NCBI GenBank assembly: GCA_003439945.1
Contig: QVRM01001440.1
Span: forward strand, 248,001-312,000
DNA length: 64,000 bases
Reading direction: 5' to 3'
Source: Dermanyssus gallinae
Taxonomy: Eukaryota; Arthropoda; Arachnida; Mesostigmata; Dermanyssidae
In this document: piece after piece, positions 42,400 to 54,439 of the stretch
How positions within the stretch are numbered: the first letter of the stretch is position 1
Layout of the letters: the number at the start of each line of letters is the position of its first letter
The notes under the pieces: model-generated
Databases searched by the model: none
Seen by the model: only the letters and a program-made list of their open reading frames with translations
Told to the model about the DNA's origin: nothing
Made by a program: the position numbers and the translations under genes

Positions 42400-44730
42400 G
42401 GTTTGCGTGGAAGCAGTTCTTTCGAGCTACCTCAATTTCTTCGAACCACCGGATTTATGGAAGTCGGCGGCCGATCCGCGGGACGACTTACCGTCGCACA
42501 GGGCTTTATAGGTGTTTCTTTTACCTGTGATGCGTCACGGCCATCGATTTCCCATCATCAAGGTGTTTTAGGGGGTTCTCGGAAACGGCCCGGCTCGACG
42601 AGGAACGGCGAGGATCCTGTGCGTGCGCAATTGTTTGCGCAACGGTGTTATGTAGAGGAGACACTTTTCCCGCTGTGCGAGTAGCGGTGATCCCTCTATC
42701 AGCTTTCTAAGGACGATTACCGGATGAGCGACTGTTTTCATAACACAGCAGCCGTTCCTGCCGGGCTAACTAGAATAGCCGGCAGTGGCGAGAACTGGTT
42801 TATAACAGCATGGAATACTCGCACACTTTTCACGAAGATTCTCTAGAGTATTTTCTGATTTTTAAGATTTGGCGTGTTAGTATTCTCGTAGATTCTCTAT
42901 GAATAGTGACCGAACACAATTCTGTTTGTCATTTAACTGTAGCTACCAGAAAATTATTTTCGAAGAATGTCTATTTCATGGGGATACATTTGGTTTCGCT
43001 AACAATAATGATCTCGTGGTTGCAAAATAACTTAAGTTTAACGGTGAAGCATTTGGAAGCATCCACTGAGCACACCTCCCGCTTAAGCTTAACTCTCTGA
43101 TGGCTCAGGTAGAACAGTACATATGGGTCATTAGGAGGAGTGGCGAGCGCCTAACGCATCATTTGGCCGAGGTCACTCACGGGTTCCCTCACCAGACCGG
43201 ACGTGGTTGTCCCAACACCTGCGAACCCGTTTGGTTACAAGCCACAACATCTCCTGATGTCGTAAGCGCTATCCCTTCTTTTCTGCACCAGACAGCTCCT
43301 TTTTCTTTTTAATCATGATGCTGTTCTGCATATGTAATCCACAAACATCTTCATGTTACTTCTCGACGGGTCTGGTGTTCCAGTTTTTTACAGTTTAGTA
43401 TAGTGTGCTTGAGGTCACAGTCGATGTCGTCCACACAGTGCACGCTGGTGTCAAGGTAGCTTTGAAAACCACTTATTTGGGTCCGGTATGAGCAGGCAAA
43501 GTGAATGACCCGGTGGTTCTGTGGGAATGGCGTCTCATTCTTCTTGCTATTATCTTATTGTTCTTTCCCTCTCAATTTTTTGTTGCACTCAAGCCCTCCT
43601 TCTCACATCCTTCTCTTTTCGTTGTCATAAGTCCCTGGTGGAGAACCAACCAGTAACAGGGCTGCGTTTGTACCAGCTACCGTGCTGTAGGCCTGCAAGA
43701 TCCAAAGCACCGCTGTTTTCTGCGTGCTTTTTAGGGTCTTTCTTGCCGTCGTCGTTTTAGGGCGTGCTGCAGCCAGACTAGCGTCTTGATAGTCTGTCAG
43801 ATGTTTGTGCGAAAAGTGCAATTGATTCGGTAACCAATATTAATAGTCGTCGCCGGCACTCCCGTGGCCTGTGTAAGTGGTTTGACGTATGCCGTTGATG
43901 CTAGACAATTACTAACCCTAACTCTAAAAGGTTTGGTAACTAGTAAATAAGGCCCATACCGCAAATTCCCAAAGGGAATAGGCAAAACCAGTATAAATTA
44001 CTAAAAGTCTACAGTTACTGCTTTGTATTAATCGTTAAATGATATTGAATCGCATATGTGTACGATGTACTAGCAAGAGAAAACTCAATACTCGCGGCTA
44101 ACACCTCTCAGCTTATTGGCAAACAGTGGCTTAAACCAAACTTTAGTTACTATCAGGTCTTAAAATAGGCTAAGCAAAGCGCAACTGCTCACATTAAATA
44201 GGAAAGTTTATATATATATATAATAAATTTAAATTAAAATTTTCGACTTCCAGTTGACTCTTCTTGGTCGAGCAGCAACTGCTTATTACCTGTATTAGCC
44301 TCTACGAGAGACTGTTCCAACACTAATATAACTTGACCAAAGTTCACGCTTTACCTTATCTGCCGTTTATAGTTCACATGACAAACATAGCATTAGCTTT
44401 TCAAGGAATCGTCGCTTAGCGAATTTATTATAATCTTGCACCAACTAACTTCTGGTACAGGCTAAACAATCACTTCTTGCTGGAAGTTAGTTTCAAAACA
44501 TTTCGGCACCAAAATATCTGCCACATACGTGCCCGTCTCGATACCGGTAAAATGATCGCCTATATCTGTGCTTCTTTAACATAAGTATACATAAGTGCGT
44601 CTTTCCTGTTGCTGTACTGGTTAACGCGGAGTTAATGGAAAGATTAATAATCAAAAATAAGTATTGACATCGCCCATAATTTCACTTTAATAAAATCTGT
44701 GATGATATTTTGTATATAATATTTGTATAA
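42400..44730. other. No gene recognised; duplicated block at 44040-44640
   Basis: 42400-43980 has only short frames. 44040-44640 repeats the block found upstream of gene B at 17995-18305, in the same orientation, with a short TA run at 44210-44222. No CD36-like exon follows it. Confidence 0.5.
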
Positions 44731-44737
44731 GTTGAAT

Positions 44738-44840
44738 AGCGGCGGTGGCTTAGACGGCTAACGTACCGTTCGAAACGGGGCGTTGCCATGGCGACCACGG
44801 TTAGCAAAACATCGCTAGTTCGAGCCCTGGCCGTGCTGGT
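44738..44840 (+). mobile_element. tRNA-like SINE head
   Basis: GGTGGCTTAGACGGCTAAC resembles an A box and CTAGTTCGAGCCCTGGCCG a B box, about 60 bp apart. Longer than a tRNA and with no clean cloverleaf, so a SINE is the better reading. Confidence 0.5.
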
Positions 44841-45507
44841 AGAATTTGTTGGACGTGTTTGTCATTGCCTTGCTGCTACATACCTCTGCTGGAGCAAGCC
44901 TTTTACGAGAACGCGATGACGATAGATGCATTTAGACGCTATCGTGCCACAGGCAACTTAGCCCATTACGAGCGTCTAAAAAATGTAGTTGTCAGAGCGT
45001 TAAAAAATATCGAAGATCGTCGGGAGGAAAATGTAGGAGACTCGTTTCATGAAAAACTACGATTTTATCATGGTGGTAGAGCGGGAAGACGACAGAACGA
45101 CCTTGCTATCGTTATGGGAGTTTGCGGAAGTCATGATCTCCTCGAGGATAAACGAAGCACATATACGGTGAAAGACCAGATGGGCTAATACTTTTATCCG
45201 GGAATTGGCAATTCTATGGCTCCAAAACTCAAATACGGCTTTATTTAACACCTCAAGAAAAATTGCAACGCTCAGGCCCGCCGTTGTTTGTGCAACAGGT
45301 AGCATAAGGTTAAGTGAAGAGCATTCCCGCAAATGCTGTTATGCTTGGAGTAAAAAAAAGAGCCGTGAGAAGCATAGTACAGAAGCAGCATGGCACGCTA
45401 TCAGTTCCAATCTGTATTCCAGTATCCAGCACTGAAGCGTCCGACAATTTTTGAAACCACCGCGCATGTTTGCTCGTAAAGAATGGACTAGAAAAACGAT
45501 GATGATG

Positions 45508-45990
45508 TCATTTGTATCCACACGGCCACGACGCACATGGCAGATGCTGACCGTATCGAAGCAAAGCCAGTGACCCCATTATAACAGCCGGCATCGTTTG
45601 GGTGGTTCTAACGCAGGTCGATCGTGGTGCGGTTTTGATCCTTCCAGACTCCTTGATTGCCTGCTTAAGCGGCTTCTTCTCCTGACATGCAAAATATTGT
45701 CGCCGCACCGTCTCGCCGGGAATAACGCTGGGCCGAACTTGTTTCGATAGTGCTTTAGCTGGCCCAGCGTTCCTTGGCAGGATCGCTGGGTTGCTCGTTA
45801 TGATATAAGGAGTTTTCTCTAAGTCGATGTTGGATACAAATATATCAATTATCGACATTGCCATAAAGCCTTCAAACGTAGGGACATTCGTATCGGTAAT
45901 CAGACTGCAGCCGAAATCGTCGAGCGCAGAGAGAAGAGCGCGGGTACGGGCATCATCAGGTTTGTCGGCATTTGTGTTGAACTCGCCCAC
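45508..45990 (-). mobile_element. LINE family 1 endonuclease fragment
   Basis: The frame reads MGEFNTNADKPDDARTRALL then SALDDFGCSLITDTNVPTF and MSIIDIFVSNI. It parallels CGDFNARLDRPTSSRTTALR then ETLSDFGCWIVSMPTVPTL and SSVIDVFATNV at about 52700-52850 minus. This is the GDFN-to-SxIDxF part of the apurinic-type endonuclease. Confidence 0.7.
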
Positions 45991-46312
45991 TAGCAGTGAA
46001 GATCCAACCGAGGAAAATAGCGTAGATAGTCCGTGTGATTCTCAATTCACACCGTTGTGTTCTTGGCGCTTGACGATCGCAGAGAGGCTGCCAAAATGTT
46101 GCATCAGTTACCTCGACGTACTACTATTGCCAATGCCACATCAATATCGCCTATTCTTTTCCTATATAATACGGGCCGCCGATAGTGCGTCCTCGGACAG
46201 CATGCATGACTACCGGCAAGTGAGCAGAGTGGAAACCAGGCACGTCGAGCAATTTTATCTTCTAGGTCTCGGTTATATATTACTACTATATATGAACAGT
46301 TGAACAAACACT

Positions 46313-47550
46313 TTGAGATGTTTAAGGGCCTAAGTCAGCGTCAGTTCGGTTTTCGATCCAAAATATCGACGACTGTACCCATCATGGATTTTGTTGAAGA
46401 GGTTCGCAGACACCTAATGTTAAGAAACAGTCGCCAGCGTATTTATAGATCTTAGAAAAGCATTTGATACAGTTGATGTAAATATTCTGATTGAGAAGTT
46501 TACTTGATATGAAGCGGATGGTATTTTTTGTCTTGGCTTAGGCCGTTTATGTCGAATAGGAGGCAAGTTGTTCAGGTGGGCGATGCACTCGGATGTGAGG
46601 AATATATCTGTTGGAGTGGCTCAGGGCAGTATAGGTGGTCCACTTCTCGTTAACAATTTTATTAACGACATATTTAGCGTAACAAAACATGCAAAGTTGA
46701 CATTGTTTGCGAACGATATCACCGCTCTATTCGTCGGGAATTCCCCAACTGAGGTAGAGGCTATGGTCCGCGAGGACCTTCAGAGGTTATCATCATGGTT
46801 CAGGAGTAACGGTCATTATATGAATTGGAAGAAAACAGGTGTAATGCAATTCCTTTCCCCGGGGGGTTCCGTTACGATCAATCCCCTCCGCTTCCAGTGC
46901 GACGGCCTAGCCCCTTCGCCTCTAAAAGAAACGAAGTTTCTAGGCGTTACGTTGGACGAGAAGCTGCCCTTTGAAGCGCATGTCACACATATACATAAGA
47001 AAATATCTGGCAGCAATGCAGCTCTATACAGAGCTCGACGAATTCTTCCCCAAAACTGTCTGATGGCGATGTATTTTGCCTACGTCCAAAGTCACCTGAC
47101 TTACGCTGTAGGAGTTTATGGCTTAACACATATGCGTCTTACCAGGTCGCTTCACCGACTCCAAAAGCGAGCACTGAGAACAACTCTGGACCTCTGGATG
47201 CGAGATTCAGTGCAACCGCACTACAAAAATATTAGGATTTTTGCCGTTCCCAAAACTTATAGAATACTGTCTCGTAGTTGAAATTAAGCGTATACTTCTT
47301 GGAGTGCATCCAAACTTATAGGGTCTGGCATCATCAGCAGCACCCATATCTACAAGGGATAACGCATCAAACCGGCTTACTCTGTCACACGCCAACTCCA
47401 ACCAGTCAAAGCTATTAATCAGAAACATTGGAGCCTCCTACTGGAACAAAGTACTGGCCTCCGTTAGGCAGACAAAGTCCCTGCACAAATTCAAATGCGG
47501 TCTCAAAGAGCATTATCGTGAAACTTTGGTATTTGGTTCAAAGTGATATG
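46313..47550 (+). mobile_element. CR1/jockey-like LINE reverse transcriptase
   Basis: Starts SQRQFGFRSKISTT, then a decayed motif A. A 237-codon frame (46568-47281) follows with SVGVAQGSIGGPLLVNNFIN then DI (motif B), LTLFANDITALF (motif C, with YADD replaced by FAND), KETKFLGVTLDEKLPFEAHV and SHLTYAVGVYGL. After a frameshift it ends IGASYWNKVLA and LHKFKCGLKEHYRETLV. The lost catalytic Asp pair and stops make it dead. AATAAA at about 47698. Confidence 0.8.
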
Positions 47551-47849
47551 AAAATACAACCATGTTGCAATATATTGTAAATAGGTGAACATAGCATATA
47601 CAAATTATACATTGTTATTTCATAAAAGGGGCTCCGAACAAGCTATGTGCTTAATGGAGCTTGAAATTAATGTGTGCAATTATCGACAAGAAATGCCAAT
47701 AAACAAACAGTTGAAACAGTTGAACAGTTAAGGTTAATTTTTTTTTTAAATTATTGCATCACTATGCGGCATTGCTAATAACATTACATTATACGTGCTC
47801 ATTAAGTCTCGAACAGAGCATTCGCTTCCGTGGATCTCAGACGTATATA

Positions 47850-48790
47850 TATTTTGTTGCATATGCATCTCCAGAAAATGTCACCGACCCAACACCTAGT
47901 TAACTGCGGCTGACCGACCTGTTTGATATTTGGTGCAAATGAGGCCGCAGCGACACTCATCGGGCGGGCTATAGAACCCAGTGCGATGGCACAGCTTGTG
48001 GTGGAACCCATGGACAGAGAAGCTGATGCAAAAAACGTGACGCTGCTCGAAAGGCGGTTCCATCCATAGATTGCCCAACATTGCCGGCGTTTTGTAGAAC
48101 GCTTCCGATACATCGCTTATCTTCTGCTCAAAGTGCCTACGGAACTCTCAGAGTAAGACGGTAGTCGGAAGTTGAAAGCGGTTTACCAGATTCTCTCTAG
48201 GTGTTCCCAGATTAATGTGATACCATGTGACGCCACCGAGGCCACTCTCCGGTTGAACAATGTTAGAGCTGCCTTCACTGAGAGCTTCTGTGGAACCGAA
48301 ATTGAGGTCATGGCGACGATGCTGCTATTAATTCGCTGAGATATGTGGGCCTAGAAAGATGTCCCGCTTGGCGTTAGTTTGGCATCCAGATAATAAAACC
48401 CCGAGACAAATTCTACAGAAGAATTCTGCGCCACCCAAGCTAATCCATTACCTTAAACCAATGTGCTCGCTGGAATCTGCTGTCCTTGGCACTTATGCTC
48501 GTATTGGCCAGAAGGCGGAGACGCTTCCCTGAGTTCGGTTCACGAGTTTCCGATGAAATGCACTAGGCGAGGCAGGGTCCGGGTACGAAGAGTACATGGG
48601 ACCGGTTGATCTAGCTAGCTGAAAGCTGTGGTCGACAAAAAGAGCAGCCGTTGACTCAGCAGTGGAGGCCTCTGCAGTAGCCCAGTTGGTTTGAAGTAGA
48701 TTAACGTCGCTGATTGCTATCGCGGGTCCGTCTACCGGACTACTACTAAACTAACAGTAGAACTGAATGTCAGGTCGCTTCGTAGAAAAT
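47850..48790 (-). mobile_element. LINE family 1: decayed RT C-terminus
   Basis: The minus strand reads AIAISDVNLLQTNWATAE, then KAALTLFNRRVASVASHGIT then LIWEHLE, then VHGFHHKLCHRTGFYSPPDE then CRCGLIC. The last two phrases correspond to ALRLFDLKIALMAAYGIEII and HGFHHMLCATPGFHDPSDSC in the copy at 50423-51751. Many frameshifts. Confidence 0.65.
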
Positions 48791-48899
48791 GCCAGTTTTC
48801 ACCTAAACGTGCAATTGAGTTTGATTTGATGATGATCATTTTGACTAGTGAAAAACTGTCCAAAGTGACGCTAAAACCATAATTACAGAGCGTTTTGGG

Positions 48900-50220
48900 T
48901 TGGTCTGTCGCAATCCGGCCGTATTTTCCTCTGAGGGGGCAGCCAGCCGCGCAATCAAGAAAATTACCAGCAGCAACCAGTTTGATAAGATGAGTCAGAA
49001 CATGCAATCAACAATCAAGAAACGTGTGTTTGGTAAATGTGGCTCATCGATCGCTTCTGCGTCACAGAAATGTGATGTGTGCCCGCGACTGTTTCTTCAC
49101 CTACATTGTGCTGATCTAATTCCAACACTCATCGCTAAAGAGAAGGCGGAAGATGCTTCGCTCGTCTGGAAGTGTATCCACTGTTCTGCAGCAAAAACTC
49201 GCTCTCCTTCTCCGTCGGTCTCTGGCGGCAGTGGAGGAGTGACACTAAAGATCGACTCGAACGAGACTTTTGAACTCGAGCAGCAGGGGTAGCGCGAGCG
49301 GCAGTTGTGTGAGCGACACAACTGCCGTTCTCAGCCATGCTCAGTTTGGCAGGACTGTCCGAGCAGATAAAAGCATTGCAGTTGCAGATGAGTGAGTGTC
49401 TGCAGCTCACTCATGCCGTTACTCACTTAAAACAGCAGTTTGAGACGCTCAAGAGTCGAGTTGACCAAGTGGATTCTTCTCAATGGAGTATTATGCCAAT
49501 AGCGTGGATAAGGTGGCTCGAACGGCTGAGAGGGTAGTGGTGACGGCCGAGGCTGCCGGAGAAGTGGCGGATTCTGCATAGAAGCAAGCTTTCTGGATTA
49601 ATATGAAAGACGTTCTGATATTCTTTTCAGCGGAATATCGGCGCGAGACCGTTAAACGGACGAACCATCATTGAACTGTGTGAAAAGATTGAGACGTCGG
49701 TCGAGGAGAGAGGCATTGATGTTGCGCCCCGATGCCCGCGGATGGTAAAAGTAAATGGCAAGATCTTTGCTGGTCCGTTTCGTCTGCCGGTGGAAAAAAG
49801 TGGAGGTGCACCAAAGATGTCGGGACAAAAAACAAAGGTCTCCCAGCTTTCTCTGCTACTAACAACTCTATCTACGCTAACGATCACCTTACGCCCGAAA
49901 ATGTCAACGTCTATTACCAGCTGCGTAAGCTCAAAGGCCAGAGGAGAATCTTAAGTAGAATCTTTGATGCTCGGACTTCTGACTGTCGGTTACACCTCAA
50001 GACAACGAGTAACTCGCCGTGAAAGAAATTTACCGCAGACATGGATCTCGCTGCGCTAGTTTAGCAAGCAGATAGCGCTAATGTATCATGTGTAGTCAGA
50101 CCGTTGATATATCGACGTTCCAGTGCATCTCGGATGCACTACTCTGTATACATTGCAACGTGAATGGCTTGAAAAAGCACATTCATGATGTGGAAACCAT
50201 GCTATCTTGTCCACCACGGT
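48900..50220 (+). mobile_element. CR1-like LINE: ORF1 and start of ORF2
   Basis: ORF1: a PHD-like zinc domain (FGKCGSSIASASQKCDVCPR then LFLHLHCADL and WKCIHCS, 49030-49190), a Ser-rich linker, a coiled-coil stretch (IKALQLQMSECLQLTHAVTH then LKQQFETLKSRV, 49365-49470), then an RRM-like C-terminal part (IIELCEKIETSVEERGIDVA, RMVKVNGKIFAGPF). ORF2 begins near 50150 with IHCNVNGLKKHIHDVETM, as in the fragment at 22472, and is cut at 50220 by an AAT-type repeat. PHD plus coiled coil is known from CR1-type ORF1 proteins. Frameshifts interrupt it. Confidence 0.7.
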
Positions 50221-50221
50221 T

Positions 50222-50310
50222 GCCATCCTAATAATAGTAATAATAATGATAATAATAATAGTAACAATAATATTAATAGTAGTAGTAATAAAAATAATAA
50301 TTTTTAAAAC
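50222..50310. repeat. Degenerate AAT trinucleotide repeat
   Basis: About 90 bp of AAT/AGT/AAC units at the junction of two oppositely oriented LINEs. Confidence 0.85.
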
Positions 50311-50704
50311 AAAACAATTTGTTTATTATCACACGTGTTGTGTAGAAATAGTACATTTAAAATATGTGCATATGTTTACATACACACATTTAGTCATATA
50401 AACTAATAGATATGTAAAACTATTAAGTTATGACGTGGGCCTGGTTCTCTAGACTGGCTAGCGAGGGGACTAGGCTACAGGAGGTAGCATGGTATCTACC
50501 GCATGGCAGTTTGCAACGAAGGCACACGCATGAGTCGGAGGGATCATGGAACCCGGGGGTCGCGCACAGCATATGGTGAAAACCGTGCACGGCGAACCTA
50601 GTCACCACATGGCGGTTAGACCGACTCGGCCCTTTCCATGCCTGGTTTTGCATTGAGCCGATGCTGAAGAAGTTGACATCGATTTCGGCAAACTTGCACT
50701 CCCA

Positions 50705-52104
50705 CTATTTGAGGACATTGACGTAATTGGGAGATGCCGGCAGGTCAAAGCGTCGCCTTAGCTCCTCGACGAATAAAGGGGTGTCGGCGAGGAGATATAC
50801 AAGTCGGTTGCGTGCTGAGCGATGGAGGCCAAGGACTCGCTTGAGGTAAGCTGCCTTGAGGTTATTTAGGTGCTCGAGGCAAGCTAGGGTGAGATCATTC
50901 CGGATTATTTCGATGCCGTATGCGGCCATTAGAGCAATCTTTAAATCGAACAGCCTTAATGCCGTTGGAATGGACAACAGGTGCGACTTTCTAATTGTGG
51001 TCATCGCGACCAGCGCTTTTCTGCATCTTTCCTTGATATGTTGCAGGAAACAGCTGCCGTTCGGCGTTAAAAGCAGTCCCAAGTAAGGGAACTCAATGAC
51101 GTATGGAAGGTGGGAACCGGCTAGACGGAGCGCATCATTAGCAGCTAAGCGCCCACCTTTCCTAAACTTCATGGCTACTGTTTTCGTCAGGTTAACGGTT
51201 AGTCTAAGCTCAGACGTGGCCGCGTGAAGTCTGGCTAAGGCCTGTTGAACCTGAAACCGACTCTTCCCGTAGATGACGAGATCATCTGCGTACAATATCA
51301 CGTCTACCAGATTTCTCGGTCCTCGGATTTTCGAGGGGAGGTTCTTAATAAGAACTGAGAAAAGCAACGGGCTTAAGTTGTCGCCCTGCGCAACACCTGT
51401 AGTCTGAAGAAAAGGGGGAAGTTCGGACACACCGTCATCTATTCTGATTTTGTTGCTTTGGAGGACAGCCGCCAATAGGTTGAGGACGGCAGGAGGGACA
51501 CCAACTTTGGCTAGAGTTCGCAGAATAATGTCCCTGGGCGCTGAGTCAAAGGCGGCTTTGAAATCGACGAATACAGCGTACAGAGGTTGGGACTTTGCTA
51601 GAGCCTCCCCGATGGCCTCCAGCAGATTAGCGCATGCCGTAATCGTAGAACGATTTTGTCGGAAGCCGTGCTGTTCAGTTGGGATAACGTCAGTAATCTC
51701 TAAGAACCGACTTAGTCGTCTGGTAGCAGCGACGACAGTAACTTGTAGCATGTGCTCTTTTTTGCTATACCGCGCCAGGAGGTCAGCTGGGTTGGGTCAC
51801 CTTTTCCTTTAGGGATGACGAGCAGAGTAGCTTCGAGCCACTGAGATGGGATCGTGCCAGCGCGGAGGCATTCGTTGAACAGTGCCGTCCAGCATGGAGC
51901 CAAAATAGGTGCTCTCTTTAGATGCTCATTCTTCACTAGATCGGGGCCCGCTGCTTTGTTGTTCTTCAAACCCTGAAGAGCGAGGATCACGTCTTCCACC
52001 GTGAAGGCCGTCTCGAGACGCTGTCTTTCACTGAGAGTGACTTCATCCCAGGCCGCATAGATCAAGCAGGGTTCCTTAGGTATGGAATCGTTGGCACAAA
52101 ACAT
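50705..52104 (-). CDS. LINE family 1 ORF2, reverse transcriptase frames
   Basis: Two overlapping frames (52104-51712 and 51751-50705) that need one frameshift near 51740 to join, at CYKLLSSLL / RRLSRFLEITDV. Motifs A, B and C are intact, including F-x-D and YADD. The enzyme would copy the element RNA at the nicked target. As read here, it cannot be made as one protein with the endonuclease. Confidence 0.8.
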
Positions 52105-53127
52105 TTATGCGAAGTAATTGATTAATTGCGACGAGTTAAGCGGGCAGGGGGTGAGGCCACTACGAGCGAGCCACCTATGAGGTAGGCGCTCAGCCTCTCG
52201 GAGAAGCGATATTTCAGATTTCTCTAGGTACCTTAATCGTTGAGTGGCGTAGGTTTTCCTACATACGGTCTTGAGGTAGGCAGCCAAGGCCGTCATAGCA
52301 GGGTAGGCCGTCGCTAGACGCCTCGCGGCGTTTTGAGTCCTTTTTGCTAGGAGACAGAGCCGATCGTACCACGGACATGAGTTCGTTCTGCGTTGCACAG
52401 TGGTGACTGAGGACTTTATAATATCCACGAGATTTTGAGCGTACGCCTCAACCTCAAAATAGACTGGTACGGGTAGAACTTCATGGACGCGCCGCTGGAG
52501 CGCTTCCCTGCTTAGGTTTAGTGGCAACGGCTTCTCTCTCTTGTTGAACGACACCCGAGATTGTAGCTGAAGGTCTATTGCAACTGGGATGTGCGACCTA
52601 ATATGAGCACCCTCTCTCAGCGAGTGATTGATCCCAATGAATTTCACCTCGTTGACATTCACGTTTGTTGCAAACACGTCAATTACAGAGCTTCCGTTGT
52701 GGTTGTTCAAGGTGGGGACAGTAGGCATACTGACGATCCAGCATCCGAAGTCCGAAAGCGTTTCTCTAAGGGCTGTTGTGCGGCTCGAGGTCGGCCGATC
52801 TAAGCGAGCGTTGAAATCTCCACAGACAATGAGCGGAACTGCGGCAGGCACTCCGCATAAGCCTCTAAGGAGCTTCTCTACCATAGTCAGGGTCGGCTCA
52901 TTCTCCGGAGGACGAACATACGCTGCCACGATGCTTATACTCTGGTTATGTAGAGCAATGACGTTATCTTCGGCAAGCGCAACATGAAGGTCCCCGACCC
53001 GATGATTGTAGAAAATTGACACTCCTCCGCTAGGGCGCCCGGCGCCTCTCTTCCTCTGGGCCAGAGAGTGGATAGGGTAGAGGCCAGGCAGATTGAACGC
53101 TTTAGTGGCCCACGTTTCTGTCAACAC
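52105..53127 (-). CDS. LINE family 1 ORF2, endonuclease-domain frame
   Basis: 340-codon open frame holding the apurinic-type endonuclease. The catalytic Glu is in LTETW, the Asp/Asn in GDFNARL and the terminal residues in IRSHIPVAID (usual SDH replaced by RSHIP). The frame continues upstream of the first listed Met to about 53250. It ends in TAA immediately followed in frame by ATG, so the RT frame is separated from it only by that stop. Confidence 0.8.
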   Translation of the reverse strand: MLTETWATKAFNLPGLYPIHSLAQRKRGAGRPSGGVSIFYNHRVGDLHVALAEDNVIALHNQSISIVAAYVRPPENEPTLTMVEKLLRGLCGVPAAVPLIVCGDFNARLDRPTSSRTTALRETLSDFGCWIVSMPTVPTLNNHNGSSVIDVFATNVNVNEVKFIGINHSLREGAHIRSHIPVAIDLQLQSRVSFNKREKPLPLNLSREALQRRVHEVLPVPVYFEVEAYAQNLVDIIKSSVTTVQRRTNSCPWYDRLCLLAKRTQNAARRLATAYPAMTALAAYLKTVCRKTYATQRLRYLEKSEISLLREAERLPHRWLARSGLTPCPLNSSQLINYFA

Positions 53128-53599
53128 TAAAATATCTACGCCTTCTAGAGCTGTCGATGAGAGGAGTGCCAGAGTGTCAGCACCTTCGCAGTTCCATAGC
53201 GCGATTCTTAGTGATTCGTTTGTGCCGACCTCTGCTTTGTAGATGTTTGCGACCCTTGTGTTGAAATGCAGCGTTGTGGGGCGCGGGGTCCTGGGCTTGT
53301 AATGCCTCGAGGGCTTGTGTGAGAAACGCCTTCAGGGAGGGCGGAGATGGTACACGGTAGGTGGCATTCTCCTCCCTGCGTTTCGCCGACCTGTCGTTGG
53401 GTGGGTTCAGAGGATGGCGGAATCTTTCTCGGGCCTGAGCAGGATCGTGTAGAGCAAACCTTGGACGCATTGAGGGTACGATCTGAGCTGAACTCATTTG
53501 AGCATGCGAGGTCTGGCTGCTTAAGTGACGCTGATTCGAAGGTCCACGGGGGTTTGTCGATTCCACGACCGTTGCCTCTGCCAAGCCACGGTTCACCTG

Positions 53600-53626
53600 A
53601 GTTATATTAATAATAATAATAATACT
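53600..53626. repeat. AAT trinucleotide repeat
   Basis: Short AAT run followed by a T tract between LINE family 1 and the R1 nest. Confidence 0.8.
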
Positions 53627-53659
53627 TTTTTTAGAGAACAAACTGGAAAATGCGGTTGC

Positions 53660-54430
53660 GCACGCGGTCACCACAGCGGGGAAGTTCCCTGCAAGAGTGG
53701 GCCGGTACTGTGGAGCTCCAACCAAAAACCAGTTGTGTCCCCGTCCCCCGACCTGACTGGGAACTGCTTGCGCATCTCATTAAACAGTCAGGGGTGGCGA
53801 GTCTACTACTCCTGGCGGGTGTGTTCCCGGGAGCCACGGGGAGGGGGGGCGCCGTTGGTAGTTGGCGCTCGTCTTCTTCTGTAAAATGGCTCTAAAGACT
53901 TCAGCTCTGGTGTTCCAGTTTAAAAGCGATTCCGTCATTTTTTTGCAGATGTCACGTAAGTTAAAGGTCAGTGTATTCATTAGATGCAGTAGGGGCGCGC
54001 GCTGCTCCGCCCATGCTGGACACTTCAGTGCTGTGTGATCTAGGGTGTCATCCGGTCCATCGCCGCAGTAGATGCATTTGGGACTGGGAGCCTTTCCGAT
54101 CCTGAACAGGTAGGACTAGAAGCGGCGGCCTTCAACAGCTTTTAGATCTCAGGGGATCGTTCCAGCAAGGACAAAGGCCACCGCTGCGCTCACTGTCTGG
54201 TATGCCGTGATTTCCCTGAGGGCTCCGACCCCCTGAGCCCGACGCAGTGTCGGGTCAAAGTGTTAAAGTGTCGGAGGGCCAGGCCGGAGCTCCGTGCAGG
54301 GCAACTGACTCGGCCACGGACATAATAATTCGCCGCTGGGATTGTCGTGGTCCATAATTATTAGGCATAAGTCGTGCGACGTTGTTTGCTGTCTCGGTTG
54401 CCTTCTCCGTCGCCCGCCGCACGTGTTCAG
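53660..54430 (-). mobile_element. R1-clade LINE element Z, C-terminal fragment with internal deletion
   Basis: The minus strand reads ALREITAYQTVSAAVAFVLA then GTIP (about 54220-54145), then SYLFRIGKAPSPKCIYCGDG then PDDTLDHTALKCPAW (54110-54020), then MNTLTFNLRDICKKM. It lines up with P at 58518-59312 but lacks the ~70 residues between those parts. Confidence 0.65.
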
Positions 54431-54439
54431 TGCCGCGGA

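Larger units (their letters stand above)
50423..53420 (-). mobile_element. LINE family 1: best-preserved copy, near-complete ORF2
   Basis: ORF2 reads TRVANIYKAEVGTNESLRIA then LWNCEGADTLALL, DILVLTETWATKAF, GGVSIFYNHRVGD, AAYVRPPENEP, CGDFNARLDRP and SSVIDVFATN (endonuclease, about 53250-52550). Then come KAAGPDLVKNEHLKRA, WLEATLLVIPKGKGDP, TEQHGFRQNRSTITACAN, YAVFVDFKAAFDSAPRDIIL (motif A), TTGVAQGDNLSPLLFSVLIK (motif B), VDVILYADDLVIYG (motif C, intact YADD), then the thumb region, and at 50653-50423 a Cys/His end HGFHHMLCATPGFHDPSDSC then CLRCKLPCGRYHATSC. Only two lesions are obvious in the long frames: a TAA at 52107-52105 and a frameshift near 51740; the last domain is in another frame again. 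Clade uncertain (I/jockey superfamily). Confidence 0.85.

Noticed and set aside
53597..53630. Poly-isoleucine minus-strand frame upstream of LINE family 1 ORF2
   Set aside because: It is the translation of an AAT microsatellite and not a protein feature.
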